Assembly (NCBI RefSeq): GCF_027595985.1
Contig: NC_073307.1
Location: forward strand, 10,746,432-10,810,431
Origin: Sorex araneus
Lineage: Eukaryota > Chordata > Mammalia > Eulipotyphla > Soricidae
Reading direction: 5' to 3'
DNA: 64,000 nt
In this document: positions 33,794-44,350 of the stretch, one piece after another
How positions within the stretch are numbered: the stretch's first letter is position 1
Layout: each line of letters starts with the position of its first letter
Notes under the pieces: model-generated
Databases searched by the model: none
What the model was told of the DNA's origin: nothing
The model's input: the letters and a program-made list of their open reading frames with translations, nothing else
Program-made: the position numbers and the translations under genes

Positions 33794-35178
33794 CAGAGAT
33801 GTTCATTCCACTGAGTGGCAGGGGGACTAGTTCTTTTTTCATGAACATCGTCTTTTTGAGATTCAGCTGCAGTCTGACCTTTCCACACTCGTGGTCGAAG
33901 TCGGCCAGTATTTGTGCCACTTGGCTAATGTTTGGTGTTATGAGAACAATATCATCAGAGGTGGTGTACTTGCAGACTGTCTATCATCACTCCCATTCCT
34001 TCCCATTCCATTAGTTGCATGACATTCTCAAGGGTGGCACTGAAGAGTTTCGGTGAAATGGTATCACTTTGCCGCACCCCTCTTTACATTAATGATCACT
34101 TCCTTGTAGAATAGTGAGATCCTGGTGGTGAATCCACAATACAGCTCTCGGAAGATTTTGATATACTGAGTTTGAACGCCCTGTTTGACCAAGGCTTCGA
34201 TGACTGTCTCAGTCTCAACAGAATCAAAGGCCTTCTTTAAGTTGATGAACGTTAGATAGAGCAGCATCTTGAACTCTCGTGAAACTTCAATGAGTTTGGT
34301 CACTGTGGATGTGGTCGATCGTGCTGAATCCCCTTTGGAACTGGCTTGCTCACATGGTTGTCCTTCGTCTAGTGTTCTGCCTATTCTATTCAGGATGACA
34401 TGAGTGAACAACTTGTAGACAACAGACAGCAGGCAGATTGGACGATAGTTGCTGATGTCATGGATGTCTCCCTTCTTGTACAACAGAACGGTCCTGCTGG
34501 TTTTCCATTGAGATGGAAACTTGCATTCAGACAGGTAGCAGGTGAAGAGTCGAGTCAGTGTATTGATGAGTACTGGTGGCAGATTCTTCAGGTGTTTGGG
34601 TCTGACCTTGTCTGGACTGGGTGCTGTGCGCATCTTTACCAATGAAATGGATGTCGGATTTCGGAAGGGAGGGCGTTGGGAACGACATATCCATCCTGCG
34701 GAATTTGGCAAGTGGACATGACTATCAAAGAGATCCAAGTAGAAGTCATGAATAATCCTCTCCATTGACCTTCTGAAAGATGTGATAGATCCATCAGCAC
34801 GTTGGAGGGCAGTCATCTTGGTCTTGTAGTTGGCAAAGGACAGGAGAGCGTTGTGAATACTTTTTCTGACTTCTGCCCCATCGGCCAACACTACTGCTCT
34901 TCTCTCTTTGAGGTCTTCCTTTATCGCTTGTCTGCACAACTTTGTGAGCTCGGATGTTCGCTGGTGGTTGCCTGAGGCTGACGCCAAACCACCTTGATGT
35001 ATGAGCTCGAGAGTTTCCAAAGGCAGTCATCTGTTTCTGGCTTTCTGACTCAGCATTCTTTTGCGCAGTGATAGAGGTGCTGAACCAGTCGATCATATTC
35101 CTTGTGGATGTTGTCAATGACAGCATCTTCCCACGTTGCCACAGTAGTGCCAAAGAGCTCCCAGTCGGTTGTCATTCT

Positions 35179-35251
35179 GGATACTCCTTCTAATAGATTT
35201 ATTAGCCGTAGTTTCTGTGTACGGCTAATAAATCTATTAGAAGGAGTATCC
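35179..35251. repeat. Perfect 32-bp inverted repeat at the RTE 5' edge
   Basis: Arms 35,179-35,210 and 35,220-35,251 are exact reverse complements with a 9-nt spacer (gtttctgtg). The left arm is contiguous with RTE sequence. The right arm appears to be an inverted copy made at the truncated 5' end. Confidence 0.97.
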
Positions 35252-35384
35252 ATTAGTGCACTGAGATAAAGCTACTAACATGTACTGTACCCAAGAAGAT
35301 AACCCTCAGATTAACTTGTGAGTGGCCGGGCACACAAGGGTGGGGGGGGCAGCCTACAAGGTGGGGAGAGAAGCCAGGGCTGCT
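35252..35384. other. Unmarked, G-run rich
   Basis: Holds a (g)8 run at 35,342-35,349. No family is recognised. Confidence 0.4.
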
Positions 35385-35440
35385 TTTTTTTGTAAAAAAT
35401 ATATTTTTTAATGAATTGCTGTGAGATACAGTTACAGACT
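35385..35440 (-). mobile_element. Tiny L1 3' tail fragment
   Basis: 'tttttttgtaaaaaatatattttttaatgaattgctgtgagatacagttacagactt' is the complement of the last bases of the shrew L1 plus poly(A). Severely 5'-truncated, or cut by the SINE-B that follows. Confidence 0.75.
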
Positions 35441-35690
35441 TACTGGAGCAGTAGCATAGTGGGTAGGGTGTTTGCCTTGCATGTGGCCAAGCCGGGTTCG
35501 ATTCCTTCGTCCCTCTTGGAGAGCCCAGCAAGCTACTGAGAGTCTCCCGACTGCACAGCAGAGCCCGGCAAGCTCCCCGTGGCATATTTGATATACTAAA
35601 AACAGTAACAACAAGTCTCACAATGAAGAATTACTGGTGCCCACTCAAGCAAATCGATGAGCAATGGGATGACAGTGCTACAGTGCAATG
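35441..35690 (+). repeat. SINE-B
   Basis: Complete body and tail 'gacagtgctacagtgcaatgctac'. The first few head bases are missing. It abuts the L1 tail fragment. Confidence 0.94.
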
Positions 35691-36363
35691 CTACTGAAAA
35701 TATGTTTGTCAAATTACTTCTCCTTAGATACTTTAAGTAAAACATTTCTTCCTGTTTTACTTAAGGTATACTTTTAGACAATGCTTTAAAGAGCTTATGG
35801 AAAAATGCAGTGTAAATATGTATTGCTATTTGACTAACACATGATATATTAAATTTTACTTATAGTTGTGGTAAGGGACTTGAGCAGATGGATGTTATGG
35901 TTCCTCATTTATGCATCATATTAATGTTAATATCAGTTTAATTCTGAAGGCAGAGCAAAAGCAAGGGAATTTAATATATATAATTTAATTATTAAATTCT
36001 ACTAAGGTACTGAATTAGTAATCTTAACTACTTTTAATCTTTGCAGGTTCTAGCATTTGTCTCTCCTAACGTCTACGTATTTTTCTTGGAAAATGTTTCA
36101 GTGTTTCAAAAAGTACTCCCCGGAGTAAGAATATAGATCCAAGCACTAAAAAGTGATGATAAAATGTTTATGAATGAAAGCTAACAAAGAGAATAGACAT
36201 TGCAGTTTTAAAAATTATGGACCATTAGTGAAAGCAGAAATACCCATAGAGTATTCTATGGATCAGAGTCTCTGAAAACACAAAGGACTGATCCACCTTT
36301 GAATATCAATAAATAGTTTTGCATGTAAACTCTTATAGATATATAGCAACAGGCTTGATTGAT
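35691..36363. other. Unmarked AT-rich DNA
   Basis: No feature is recognised. Confidence 0.5.
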
Positions 36364-36375
36364 AACAGCTGTCTT

Positions 36376-36635
36376 TTTTCATTAGTGAATCACAATGAGA
36401 TATAGTTACAAAGCTTTTATGATTGAGTTTTAGTCATACAGTATTGCAACATCCATCTCTTCACCAGTGTACATTCCCTACCACCAATACCCAATACCCC
36501 CATATTTCCCAACCACTCTCTCCTTTCTCTCTCTCTGTCTCTCTCTCTCTTTCTCTCTCTCTTCCTCCCCTCCCATTTGGATATTATGGCTTGCAATATT
36601 GCAATACAGGTACTGAGAGGCCATCATGTTTGGTC
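36376..36635 (-). mobile_element. 5'-truncated L1 with duplication
   Basis: Minus-strand L1 3' end, 260 bp, including a polypyrimidine (ct)n stretch at 36,515-36,575 that is the L1 3'UTR polypurine tract. A perfect 12-bp duplication aacagctgtctt lies at 36,364-36,375 and 36,636-36,647. Confidence 0.95.
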
Positions 36636-36674
36636 AACAGCTGTCTTATTCTGAGGTAAAACAAAAGGTCAAAC

Positions 36675-37616
36675 AACAATGAGACATCATTTCATACCAC
36701 AGAGACTGGCACACACTATAAAGAACAAGAGCAACCAGTGCTCGTGTGGACGTGACGGAAAAGAGACTCTTTCACTATTGGTGGAAATGCCGACTAGTCC
36801 AGCCTTTTTTGAAAACAATATGGAAAGTCCTTCAAAAACTAGAAATTGAGCTATCATATGACCCCACAATATCACTTCTAGTAATATATCCAGAGGGTGA
36901 AAAAAAAAAGCACAGTAGAAAAGACATCTGTACCTATATGTTCATTGTGGCACTGTTCACAATAGCCAAAATATGGAAACAACCCAAGTGCCCGAGAACA
37001 GATGACTAGTTAAAAAAACCTTTGGTACATCTTCACAATGGAATACTATACAGCTGTTAGAAGAGATGAAGTCATGTATTTTGCTTATAAGTGGAGAGAC
37101 ATGGAGAGTATCATGCTAAGTGAAATGAGTTAGAAAGAGAGAGACAGACATAGAAGGACTGCACTCATTTGTGGAGTATAAAGTGACATAAGACTGAGAT
37201 CCAAGGACAGTAGATATAAGCCAGGAAGATTGTTCCATAGCTGGAAGCCTGCCTCATGAGAGGGAGGTGAAGAGCGGAGAAGGCAGCTGGAATAGAGAAG
37301 GGATCACCAAGAAAATGATGGTTGGAGGAATCGTTCGGGATGGGAGATGTTGCTGAAAACAGATAAAGGATCAAGCATGATAAGCCTTCAGTATCTGCAT
37401 TAAAAACCATAATGCCCAAAAGTAGAGAGAGAGTATGGGGGATGTTGTTTGCCATGCAGGCAGCAGGAGGGTGTGAAAGTGGAAGTATGTGGATATTGGT
37501 GGTGGGGAATGTGCACTGGTGGAGGGATGGGTGTTTGATCAGTGTGTGATTGTAACTCAGACATGAAAGCTTGTAACTATATCTCACAGTGATTCAATAA
37601 AATTTTTTAAAAATTT
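36675..37616 (+). mobile_element. 5'-truncated L1, 942 bp, with duplication
   Basis: Plus-strand L1 3' region in standard order: 'gagacatcatttcataccacagagactgg', 'ctattggtggaaatgccgactagtccag', 'cacaatagccaaaatatggaaacaaccc', 'gtgaaatgagttagaaagagagagac', then the shrew-specific 3' end and A-rich tail. A perfect 12-bp duplication aaaaggtcaaac lies at 36,663-36,674 and 37,617-37,628. ORF2 itself is absent. This is the best L1 reference in the window. Confidence 0.97.
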
Positions 37617-37628
37617 AAAAGGTCAAAC

Positions 37629-37973
37629 TTCCTTTTGAGTTGCCTTTTAGTATCAAATTTGCCACAGAAACCATGCAGTCTAAGAGAATACTATTACCAG
37701 CAGTGCAGTAGAAATTTTATTCACATTTAAAAGGAGGGTATAGAATGTTTCTGATACATATTAACTTAAGAATAATCATTACTAACTATAATGATCCAAA
37801 ACACCAATTGTAATAGTATTCTCCTAGACTGCCTCAGACTTCAAAAAAACTGAAACTCTAGCCAAATTAGCAAGGCTCTGTGGGTAATGAACTTCATTTT
37901 CCTGCTGGTTCTCTCTTTAGCAATTCAAATACATTTTAAATAATGCTTTTTAGTTTCACATTAATTTTATGGC
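37629..37973. other. Unmarked DNA
   Basis: No feature is recognised. Confidence 0.5.
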
Positions 37974-38142
37974 TTTTGTTTTCATTTGCGGGGACAAACC
38001 TGGGCAGTGCTTGGGGCTAACTCCTGACTTTGCACTTAAGAATGACTCCTGGTGGCATTCCATATGGGGTGACAGAGATGGAACTCTGCCCATCTGCATG
38101 CAAGGCAAGTGCCCTACCCACTGTATTATCCCTTCAGCTCCT
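37974..38142 (-). repeat. SINE-A
   Basis: The minus strand reads from head (38,105-38,142) through 'cccatatggaatgccaccaggagtcattctta' to a T-rich left edge. Moderately diverged. Confidence 0.88.
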
Positions 38143-38220
38143 TTCATGCTTTGAAGTTTTAAATTAGTTTTGCAAGTTTCCAAACCTTGCAAAATATATA
38201 CAAGTCAATATATATCTGGG

Positions 38221-38394
38221 GCCAGAATGCTAAGTACAGTGGATAGGGCATTTGCCATGCATGTGGTCATTCTGGATTTGATGGCATTCCATCCCTCTGG
38301 TGGTCCCCGGAGAACCATCAGGAGTGATTCCTGAGCAAAGACCCGGGAGTAAGTCCTAAGCATTGTAGGGTGTGCACCCCCCGCAACCCAAAGA
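38221..38394 (+). repeat. SINE-A
   Basis: Head 'ggggccagaatgctaagtacagtggatagggc', body 'gtccccggagaaccatcaggagtgattcctgag' and terminal 'gggtgtgcacccc'. Flanks tcaatatatatctggg (38,205-38,220) and tcaataaatatctggg (38,395-38,410) are a 16-bp duplication with one change. Confidence 0.93.
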
Positions 38395-38599
38395 TCAATA
38401 AATATCTGGGAGAATGCTTCTACAGCATCAGTTAATCAATAAAGTGCCTGAAAAACATGTTCCAGGAAAGGTTTAACCCAATGTACCTCATTGTCATTGT
38501 TTAGGGATGAATTTCAAGACAGGACATTATCACAACTACATCTGTGTTTCTGTGTCTTTTCCCCATGATATAATGTCCAAGCAACAAATTTCTTCTTTG

Positions 38600-38838
38600 T
38601 TAGCACAGCAGGTAGCTACATTCCTTGCATGTGGCTGACCTGGGATTGATTTTTTCTTCCCTCTCGGAGAGCCTGGCAAGCTACTGAGAATATCCTGCCT
38701 GCACAGCAGAGCCTGGCAAGCTGCCTGTGGTGTATCCAATATGTCAAAAACAGTAATAACAAGTCTCAAAATGGAGACGTTACTGATGCCCGCTCGAGCA
38801 AATCAATGAACAATACGGGACGACAGTGCTACAGTGCA
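38600..38838 (+). repeat. SINE-B, head slightly truncated
   Basis: Begins at 'tagcacagcaggtagc', with diverged box B 'gggattgatttt', then full RTE body and C-terminal block and a (acagtgct)n tail. Confidence 0.93.
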
Positions 38839-39099
38839 TTAAAACTCTCACTGATTTCTTGTGACATCCCTGAATGTTCCCTCCTTTCAGAAAACTTCAC
38901 TGGACTAAAGAAGAGCTGTATCTGCTGCTTTTCAGTCACTCAGTTGTTGAGGCTCACTGTTTAATTCCCACCTAAAAGACTCAACACTGTTTATAGAGGC
39001 AAGAGTTTTTTTAACTTATTTTTAAATTTTTGTCCTAGAACAGGTTCAACAGTGCTCAAGAGAAATACAAAGAGTGGGAAACTTCCCATTGCTTGGTTT

Positions 39100-39370
39100 T
39101 GTTTTTAAAATTTTTAATTTTTTTATTGAATATCTGTGAGGTAGACCTTTACAAATCTGTTGATGATTGGGATTTGATCATACAATGATCCAACACCCAT
39201 TCCCCCACCAGTGTACATTTCCCACACCAATGTCCCCCGTTTCCCTCCTGCCATCTCCTCACCCCAGTCTGCCTCTATAACTGGCACTTTTTTTCTTTCT
39301 CTCGCTCCTTTTCCTTTATGCATTATGGTTTTCAATACAGATACTAAGAAATCACTGTGTTTGTTCAGGG
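39100..39370 (-). mobile_element. L1 3' end
   Basis: Minus-strand L1 3' end with T-rich left edge, 'tattgaatatctgtgaggtagacctttacaaa' and the 'cacccattcccccaccagtgtacat' block. It reads straight into a GC-rich segment that may belong to the same insertion. Confidence 0.88.
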
Positions 39371-40030
39371 TGTTCATTATTTTTATTGGGAAGGTACAAC
39401 TGGAGTAGTTCTTTAACTAGGTGGCAGCTTTGGGGTCTGGGTATGACTTGCGAGGCTTCCCTAAGTACAGGGAGGTGGGGGGCAGGTAGCCTTTTCAGAC
39501 TCCAAGAAAGCCTGGAGGTTTCAATCACAAAACCTGCATATCTGAATTTTTTAACAGGTAGATATTTGGTGAGATTGGTGCTGAGATGGTGGAGTTCAGC
39601 GGGGGGCATGGCAGTTGTTTGGGATTGTGGGAGCAAGCTGCTGCCTGGGGCTCTGCTTGGGTGGGCACCAGGCTAATCCGCCCTTCATCACCCCAATTAA
39701 CCCTGGTCTATTCAGCCTTGCATGGTCCAGAGATTAATTGCAGCTTTAGATCTCTTTTGAGATTTATTTATGGGTTTCTGAAGCAAGTAAAAATATATGA
39801 GTTTGCCTGGCTGAACCAGAGGTGGTATGTGGGCGTGGCTCCCACATACCTAACTTCTGGATGTTTAATTTCTCTGGAAACTGGTCCTAAGTTGCTGGGG
39901 GGTGCGGCCAGAACCACACCGGCTATTTGGGGGTATCAGGAAGCCTGAAGGCACCGTCAGCCTGCTGATGCACTTGCCCTGTGAGTACAGGTTGACCTGC
40001 TGGCCGCACTACACTCCCATTATATGCTCT
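39371..40030. other. GC-rich segment next to L1
   Basis: Distinctly GC-richer than the surroundings, with no SINE blocks. By analogy with the L1 copy at 58.7 kb, where a GC-rich segment lies inside the flanking duplication, it could be upstream L1 3'UTR or other transduced DNA. Open frames (94-120 codons) reflect composition. Confidence 0.35.
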
Positions 40031-41624
40031 TTTTTTTTTTTAAATAGTATTAGCTTATAACTTTATGTAACTTTTTAATTTGGAGTAATTATCCTAATGA
40101 ACAACCAAGTTTGGAAATAAAATGTGTTGCTCACTGGAAGCAGACGTATCAATATATTAAATACTCAAATGTAGTTCAGTGATACCAAATACCTACTGAC
40201 CTATGAAATTCGGTTATACAGAAAGAGTCCAGTGAAAAGGATATGTGGCAGAGTAAGAAGTCTTTAATATCTTCAAAAAATTAAATGAATATCATGAAAA
40301 TTTTTGTAGTGCTATAAAACAATGGATAGCTGCTTATCATTTTAAACTTGAAAAATATCAACGATGCTGCAGTCTTTTAAAAAGTATACAACAAAAAAGC
40401 TAATTTATAGCCAGAGTCGAGTTTTGCATAGTGATGTAGCCAATACCTGACAAGATTATTAAGCCTCTAATTCAAATTCTGATTTTTCTCTTACCCTGAA
40501 ATTGTCTTAACAACTTTTTTATGACTGAAGATATTACTTTGAATTAAGTGCAAATATATTAGAAAATATCAAAGTACACATTAAATGGCAATATTTTTTA
40601 GTGGATCACATATAAGATGGTGCAGTATTCCATAAGCAGTAAAGTCAGATACGTGCTATGTATATAATGACTTCTTTGATAATCTCTCCATTTCCATTAA
40701 ATTATTTTCAGACTGAAGTAATTTCACACTTAACATTTATAATAATGTAATTTAATGATTTTCTTAGTTGAAACTATTTTATTAAATTGCTGTTTCATCA
40801 TCATTTGATAAAGTTTTAACTGCAGACTAAAATGAATTGATAGCATAGAGCAAAGAGAAAATCAATGAAGTATTAAAAAATAGGGAGAATTTTAATCATG
40901 GGCAAACACAATTTCATTAAAGGAAGTCATTATAAGGAATCCATTTAATTTTTTTCTGAGCTTTTCAAATAACATTGAAGGTCATATAAAAAATGGAGGC
41001 ATGTTACATTTTTAAGTATACAGTAATTTCAAATCTTTTCCAAGGGTACTTCTGATACTTTCTCTCTTTTTTTTTTTTTTGCTGATTATTCATGTGCTAG
41101 CACTGAAGAAATTTAGAATTTTCCTGCAAAAACTTTGAATTTTCTAAAACTAGAGTTTTGTTTTCACAGATAACTGGGAAACAATGAATTGCATGTATGT
41201 AAAGGAAACATTTGGGTTTTGATAACTTTTCATGTGTGATGGTCAAGATATTTACATTTTCATAAAATAGTTTTAGCTGTAAATTATATATAAATACCTT
41301 TTTCTCATATATATCTGTAGGTATATATGTGAGCACTTTGTTTTCTTGAAGCACTGTGAGACAGACATTTTTTAACACTCTTTCTGACACGTAATATTCT
41401 ACTAGACATGAATATATATGTAATATGAATATGTAAGTATGTAAAAGCATATTTTACCACATCCATGTTATAACACAGATATGTATTATTGAAGTGATAT
41501 CAAAATATTATAGGAAATTCGATTCAAAAGGCTAACAAATATTGGTATATTGTCAATCCAGATAAAATTGGGAAAACAGATAAGCAAAAAATGGAAGAAA
41601 ATATTTTTATAAATATGTAAACAT
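40031..41624. other. Long AT-rich stretch without features
   Basis: A 117-codon minus frame at 41,097-41,450 is AT-rich and motif-free, and is taken as chance. No repeats are recognised. Confidence 0.5.
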
Positions 41625-41636
41625 CATATTTACAAA

Positions 41637-41853
41637 CATGGGACAGCCTAGCAAGCTACCCATGGTGCATTTGTATGCTAAAGCCAGTAACAAGCTTGGA
41701 TTTTATTCCCCTGACCCCGAAAGAACCTCCAATGCGGCATCGTTGGGAAGGCCGAGTGGAGAGAGGCTTCTAAAATCTCAGGGATAGAACGAATGGAGAG
41801 GTTACTCAGCCTGCTCGAGAAATCAACGACCAACAGGATTTTGTGATTCATGA
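41637..41853 (+). mobile_element. idRTE, 5'-truncated, with duplication
   Basis: It starts in the RTE 5'UTR block at 'ggacagcctagcaagctaccc', continues with 'ctgaccccgaaagaacctccaatgcggcatcg' and 'gagaggcttctaaaatctca', and ends in the RTE C-terminal block 'ctgctcgagaaatcaacgaccaacagga'. A perfect 12-bp duplication catatttacaaa lies at 41,625-41,636 and 41,854-41,865. Confidence 0.9.
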
Positions 41854-41865
41854 CATATTTACAAA

Positions 41866-42394
41866 AATTATCCATGCAGTTTATGAAAGAGGTAGAGGAC
41901 TTGACACTCTTGTGGTGAGAATGTAAAATACTACTTACTCATAATTAAATATTTTATGCCCGATGGAACTACAGTTCTGTTGTTGAAAATACAGCCCATA
42001 AAAATAATCAGGCTTTATAAACTCAAACGTCTTGTGTTTGTATGGTTGCTCTGTTGAAAAAAAAGACTGGGCCTTATTTCCTGCAATAGCAAATGAGAGG
42101 GAATAAAGAAGTGCGACTTCACAACACATAGTAAAAGGAAACTGCTATTGACAGCAAAGTTTAGATATTGTTCAACTGCCACCTCAGTCACCATTGGACC
42201 CAGTAGCCAGGGTAACTATCTGGGGCTGTTGCTCTTTCAAAAGAAAATGAAACAATGGAAAATCTTGTCTTCAGCAGGATAGACTTTGGGACAGTTTATA
42301 ATACTGATGCATCTATGGTACAGTCCCTTGTTTAAGGTTCCATGAGCGGTTCCTGTGTAACTGATACAAGAAAACATTATTAGCTGTACTATAG
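41866..42394. other. Unmarked DNA
   Basis: No feature is recognised. Confidence 0.45.
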
Positions 42395-42429
42395 CTAATT
42401 ATATATTATATATATTATATATTATTATG
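42395..42429. repeat. (TA)n-rich flank
   Basis: A 'tatat' repeat that continues beyond the SINE-B at 42,669-42,720, so the SINE inserted into an AT microsatellite. Confidence 0.85.
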
Positions 42430-42668
42430 TCACTGTCATCCCATTGCTCATTGATTCGTTCAAGCGGGCACCAGTAACGTCTCTCATCGACAGACTTATT
42501 GTTACTGCTCTTGGCATATCCAATATGCATGGGTAGCTTGCCAGGCTCTGCCGTGCGGGCTCGATACTTTTGGTAGCTTGATGGGCTCTCCGAGAGGGGC
42601 GGAGGAATCGAACTTAGGTAGGCCGTGTGAAAGGTAAAAGCCCAACGGCTGTGCTATTGCTCCAGCCC
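42430..42668 (-). repeat. SINE-B inserted in an AT repeat
   Basis: A complete minus-strand copy with tail block 'cactgtcatcccattgctcattg' on the left and head 'agcagtgctattgctccagccc' on the right. The AT-repeat surroundings hide the duplication. Confidence 0.93.
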
Positions 42669-42887
42669 ATATGCTATTATATATATATTATTATATATTA
42701 TGTATATTAATATTATTTATATTATTATACAGAAATAAACCCAATTCTTTAAAGGCTGTGTTTTAAATTTTACATGCGAAAACTCATAATGGAAACGCAA
42801 AGCATTCAATTTTTGTTCCTAGAGGAGTTCTCAGGAATGCCTCATTCTCTTTTCTTATTAAATTTTATACCCTTTACTTTTCTAAAT

Positions 42888-43128
42888 GGGCTGAAGCAAT
42901 AGTAGGGCATTTGCCTTCCACGCGGCTGACCCGGGTTCAATTCCTCTGCCCCTCTCGGAGAGCCTGACAAGCTATCAAAAGTATCTCATCCACATGACAG
43001 AGAGAGCCTGGCAAGCTACCGGTGGCGTATTCTATATGCCAAAAATAGTAACAAGTCTCACAAGAGACATTACTGGTGACCGCTCAAGCAAATCAATGAA
43101 CAATATGACTACAGTGACAGTGACAGTG
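42888..43128 (+). repeat. SINE-B with perfect 12-bp duplication
   Basis: Head has an internal deletion ('gggctgaagcaatagtagggc'), followed by box B 'gggttcaattcc', RTE body and C-terminal block, and a clean (acagtg)3 tail. The duplication acttttctaaat lies at 42,876-42,887 and 43,129-43,140. Confidence 0.95.
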
Positions 43129-43140
43129 ACTTTTCTAAAT

Positions 43141-43810
43141 AGATTTCAAGATACTTCAAAAAATAAAATTTGTAATAAATGATTTTGCTAATAGTTTACA
43201 TATGCAAGAAAATATGCATTTTCCCTGTAAGTATAGCAAACACTATTGAGTGTGAATTTTTTCCTAAACTCTGGATGGTGAGCTTTAAGTTCGTTTTAAA
43301 ACACCCTTCAAAGTTTAAATATGACGAATCACAAATCCTATTACTGCAATCTTGTAACTTTGATGCAAATACATAAATTTTGAATATTCTGCTTATGATT
43401 TATCATTGTACATATTTTATAATTTTTGCCTCATTTTTTTCACACATTGATAGTCAGATGCATAAATGTTTTTTTTCTGAAATTAAAAGCCAAGAGGAAA
43501 TAAATATGTTTAACAGACAGCAATTCAACATAAATACAAAATACAAAATAGCAGACATAGTATTAATGGAATGCCAATTGTCTATACTCAGCCAGTTTGG
43601 TTATATTAACATGGCTGAGCATACACTGCTAAGAAAATTCTCACTTCAGAATTCAAACCACAGTATTCTGAGGATAGTATTCTGGGAATACTATCTGGCG
43701 CCCTGAACTCTCCAGGAGTGGCCCACAAAAAAAATCCATAAAAGATGTAGCACTTGAATGAATCACAGAAGAAATCCCTTGCAAACAATAGTTTCTTAAA
43801 AGCTTGAATG
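43141..43810. other. Unmarked AT-rich DNA
   Basis: A 108-codon plus frame at 43,380-43,706 has no motif. No repeat is recognised. Confidence 0.45.
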
Positions 43811-44062
43811 ACAGCGAGTACAAATGCCACATAATCTCACTCATCTGGTCAATCAAGAAAGCAAGAGAACGACGGGATCTAAGGCAGTCCTGAGACATGG
43901 AAATAGAATTGAGGTAGGGAGAGAGACACAGACAGGAGAAGTGACGCTAGGTAGGATGGATGGTGGAGAACCTGGAAGTACTATCACATAGGTGTAAACA
44001 CTGAGTTAACCTTGGTACCTGGCTACAATGAAAGCTTGACTGAGATCTATGATAAAAGATTT
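43811..44062 (+). mobile_element. L1 3'UTR fragment, older type
   Basis: 'ccacataatctcactcatctggtcaatcaagaaagcaagagaacgacggg', a purine-rich middle and 'ctacaatgaaagcttgactgagatctatgataaaa' follow the L1 3'UTR pattern with a different 3' end than the young shrew L1. Confidence 0.55.
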
Positions 44063-44105
44063 TAGTCAGAATAATGAATTACATTTTAGAAGAGAGAGGT
44101 TCAAG

Positions 44106-44252
44106 GGCCAGGGAAAGAGTATGTGTGCTGGAACCTGGTTTGATCCCTAGTACAGCATCCTTAGGGCCCCTTGTATCCAGATCCACTAACCAACACAGGG
44201 CAATGGCCTGAGTTCACCTGAGAACCACTTGGGAGTTCTGTCCCACCAAAAG
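44106..44252 (+). repeat. Old SINE-A-like copy
   Basis: 'agggccagggaaagagtatgtg', 'ctggaacctggtttgatccctagtacagcatcc' and a later degraded body resemble SINE-A. Confidence 0.5.
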
Positions 44253-44350
44253 AGGGACATTCTATAATGACATACAGATGCATCTGTCAAACAGACCTGA
44301 AATGATAGATAGCTAGTTTTAAAATTATCATTTGGGGTCCTAATAACCTC

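Larger units (their letters stand above)
32944..35251 (-). mobile_element. RTE LINE copy: linker, reverse transcriptase, C-terminus
   Basis: The longest RTE copy here. On the minus strand, 5' to 3': a linker after the endonuclease (35,150-34,700), RT motifs KVRPKHLKNLPPVLINTL, QWKTSRTVLLYKKGD and NYRPICLLS (34,650-34,400), motif A as LTFINLKKAFDSV (about 34,240), TTRISLFYKE and KRG (34,100), a DDIVL box region (33,940), the SSYVYLGQELNMRN segment (33,540-33,590), then RWAGHVMQF and IPRDVKR (33,200-33,120) and a C-terminus WRRFWHPLEQIE at 32,960-33,000. Motif A has Asn where the catalytic Asp should be, and the residues before DD in the FADD box are deleted with a frame change, so it is inactive. 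It lacks the endonuclease and 5'UTR. A SINE-A is inserted at 33,598. Confidence 0.94.

Noticed and set aside
41097-41450. 117-codon minus frame
   Set aside because: AT-rich composition makes such a frame possible by chance and no domain is visible.
42395-42720. Palindromic AT repeats as possible replication origin or matrix attachment
   Set aside because: Simple (TA)n microsatellite; no specific evidence.
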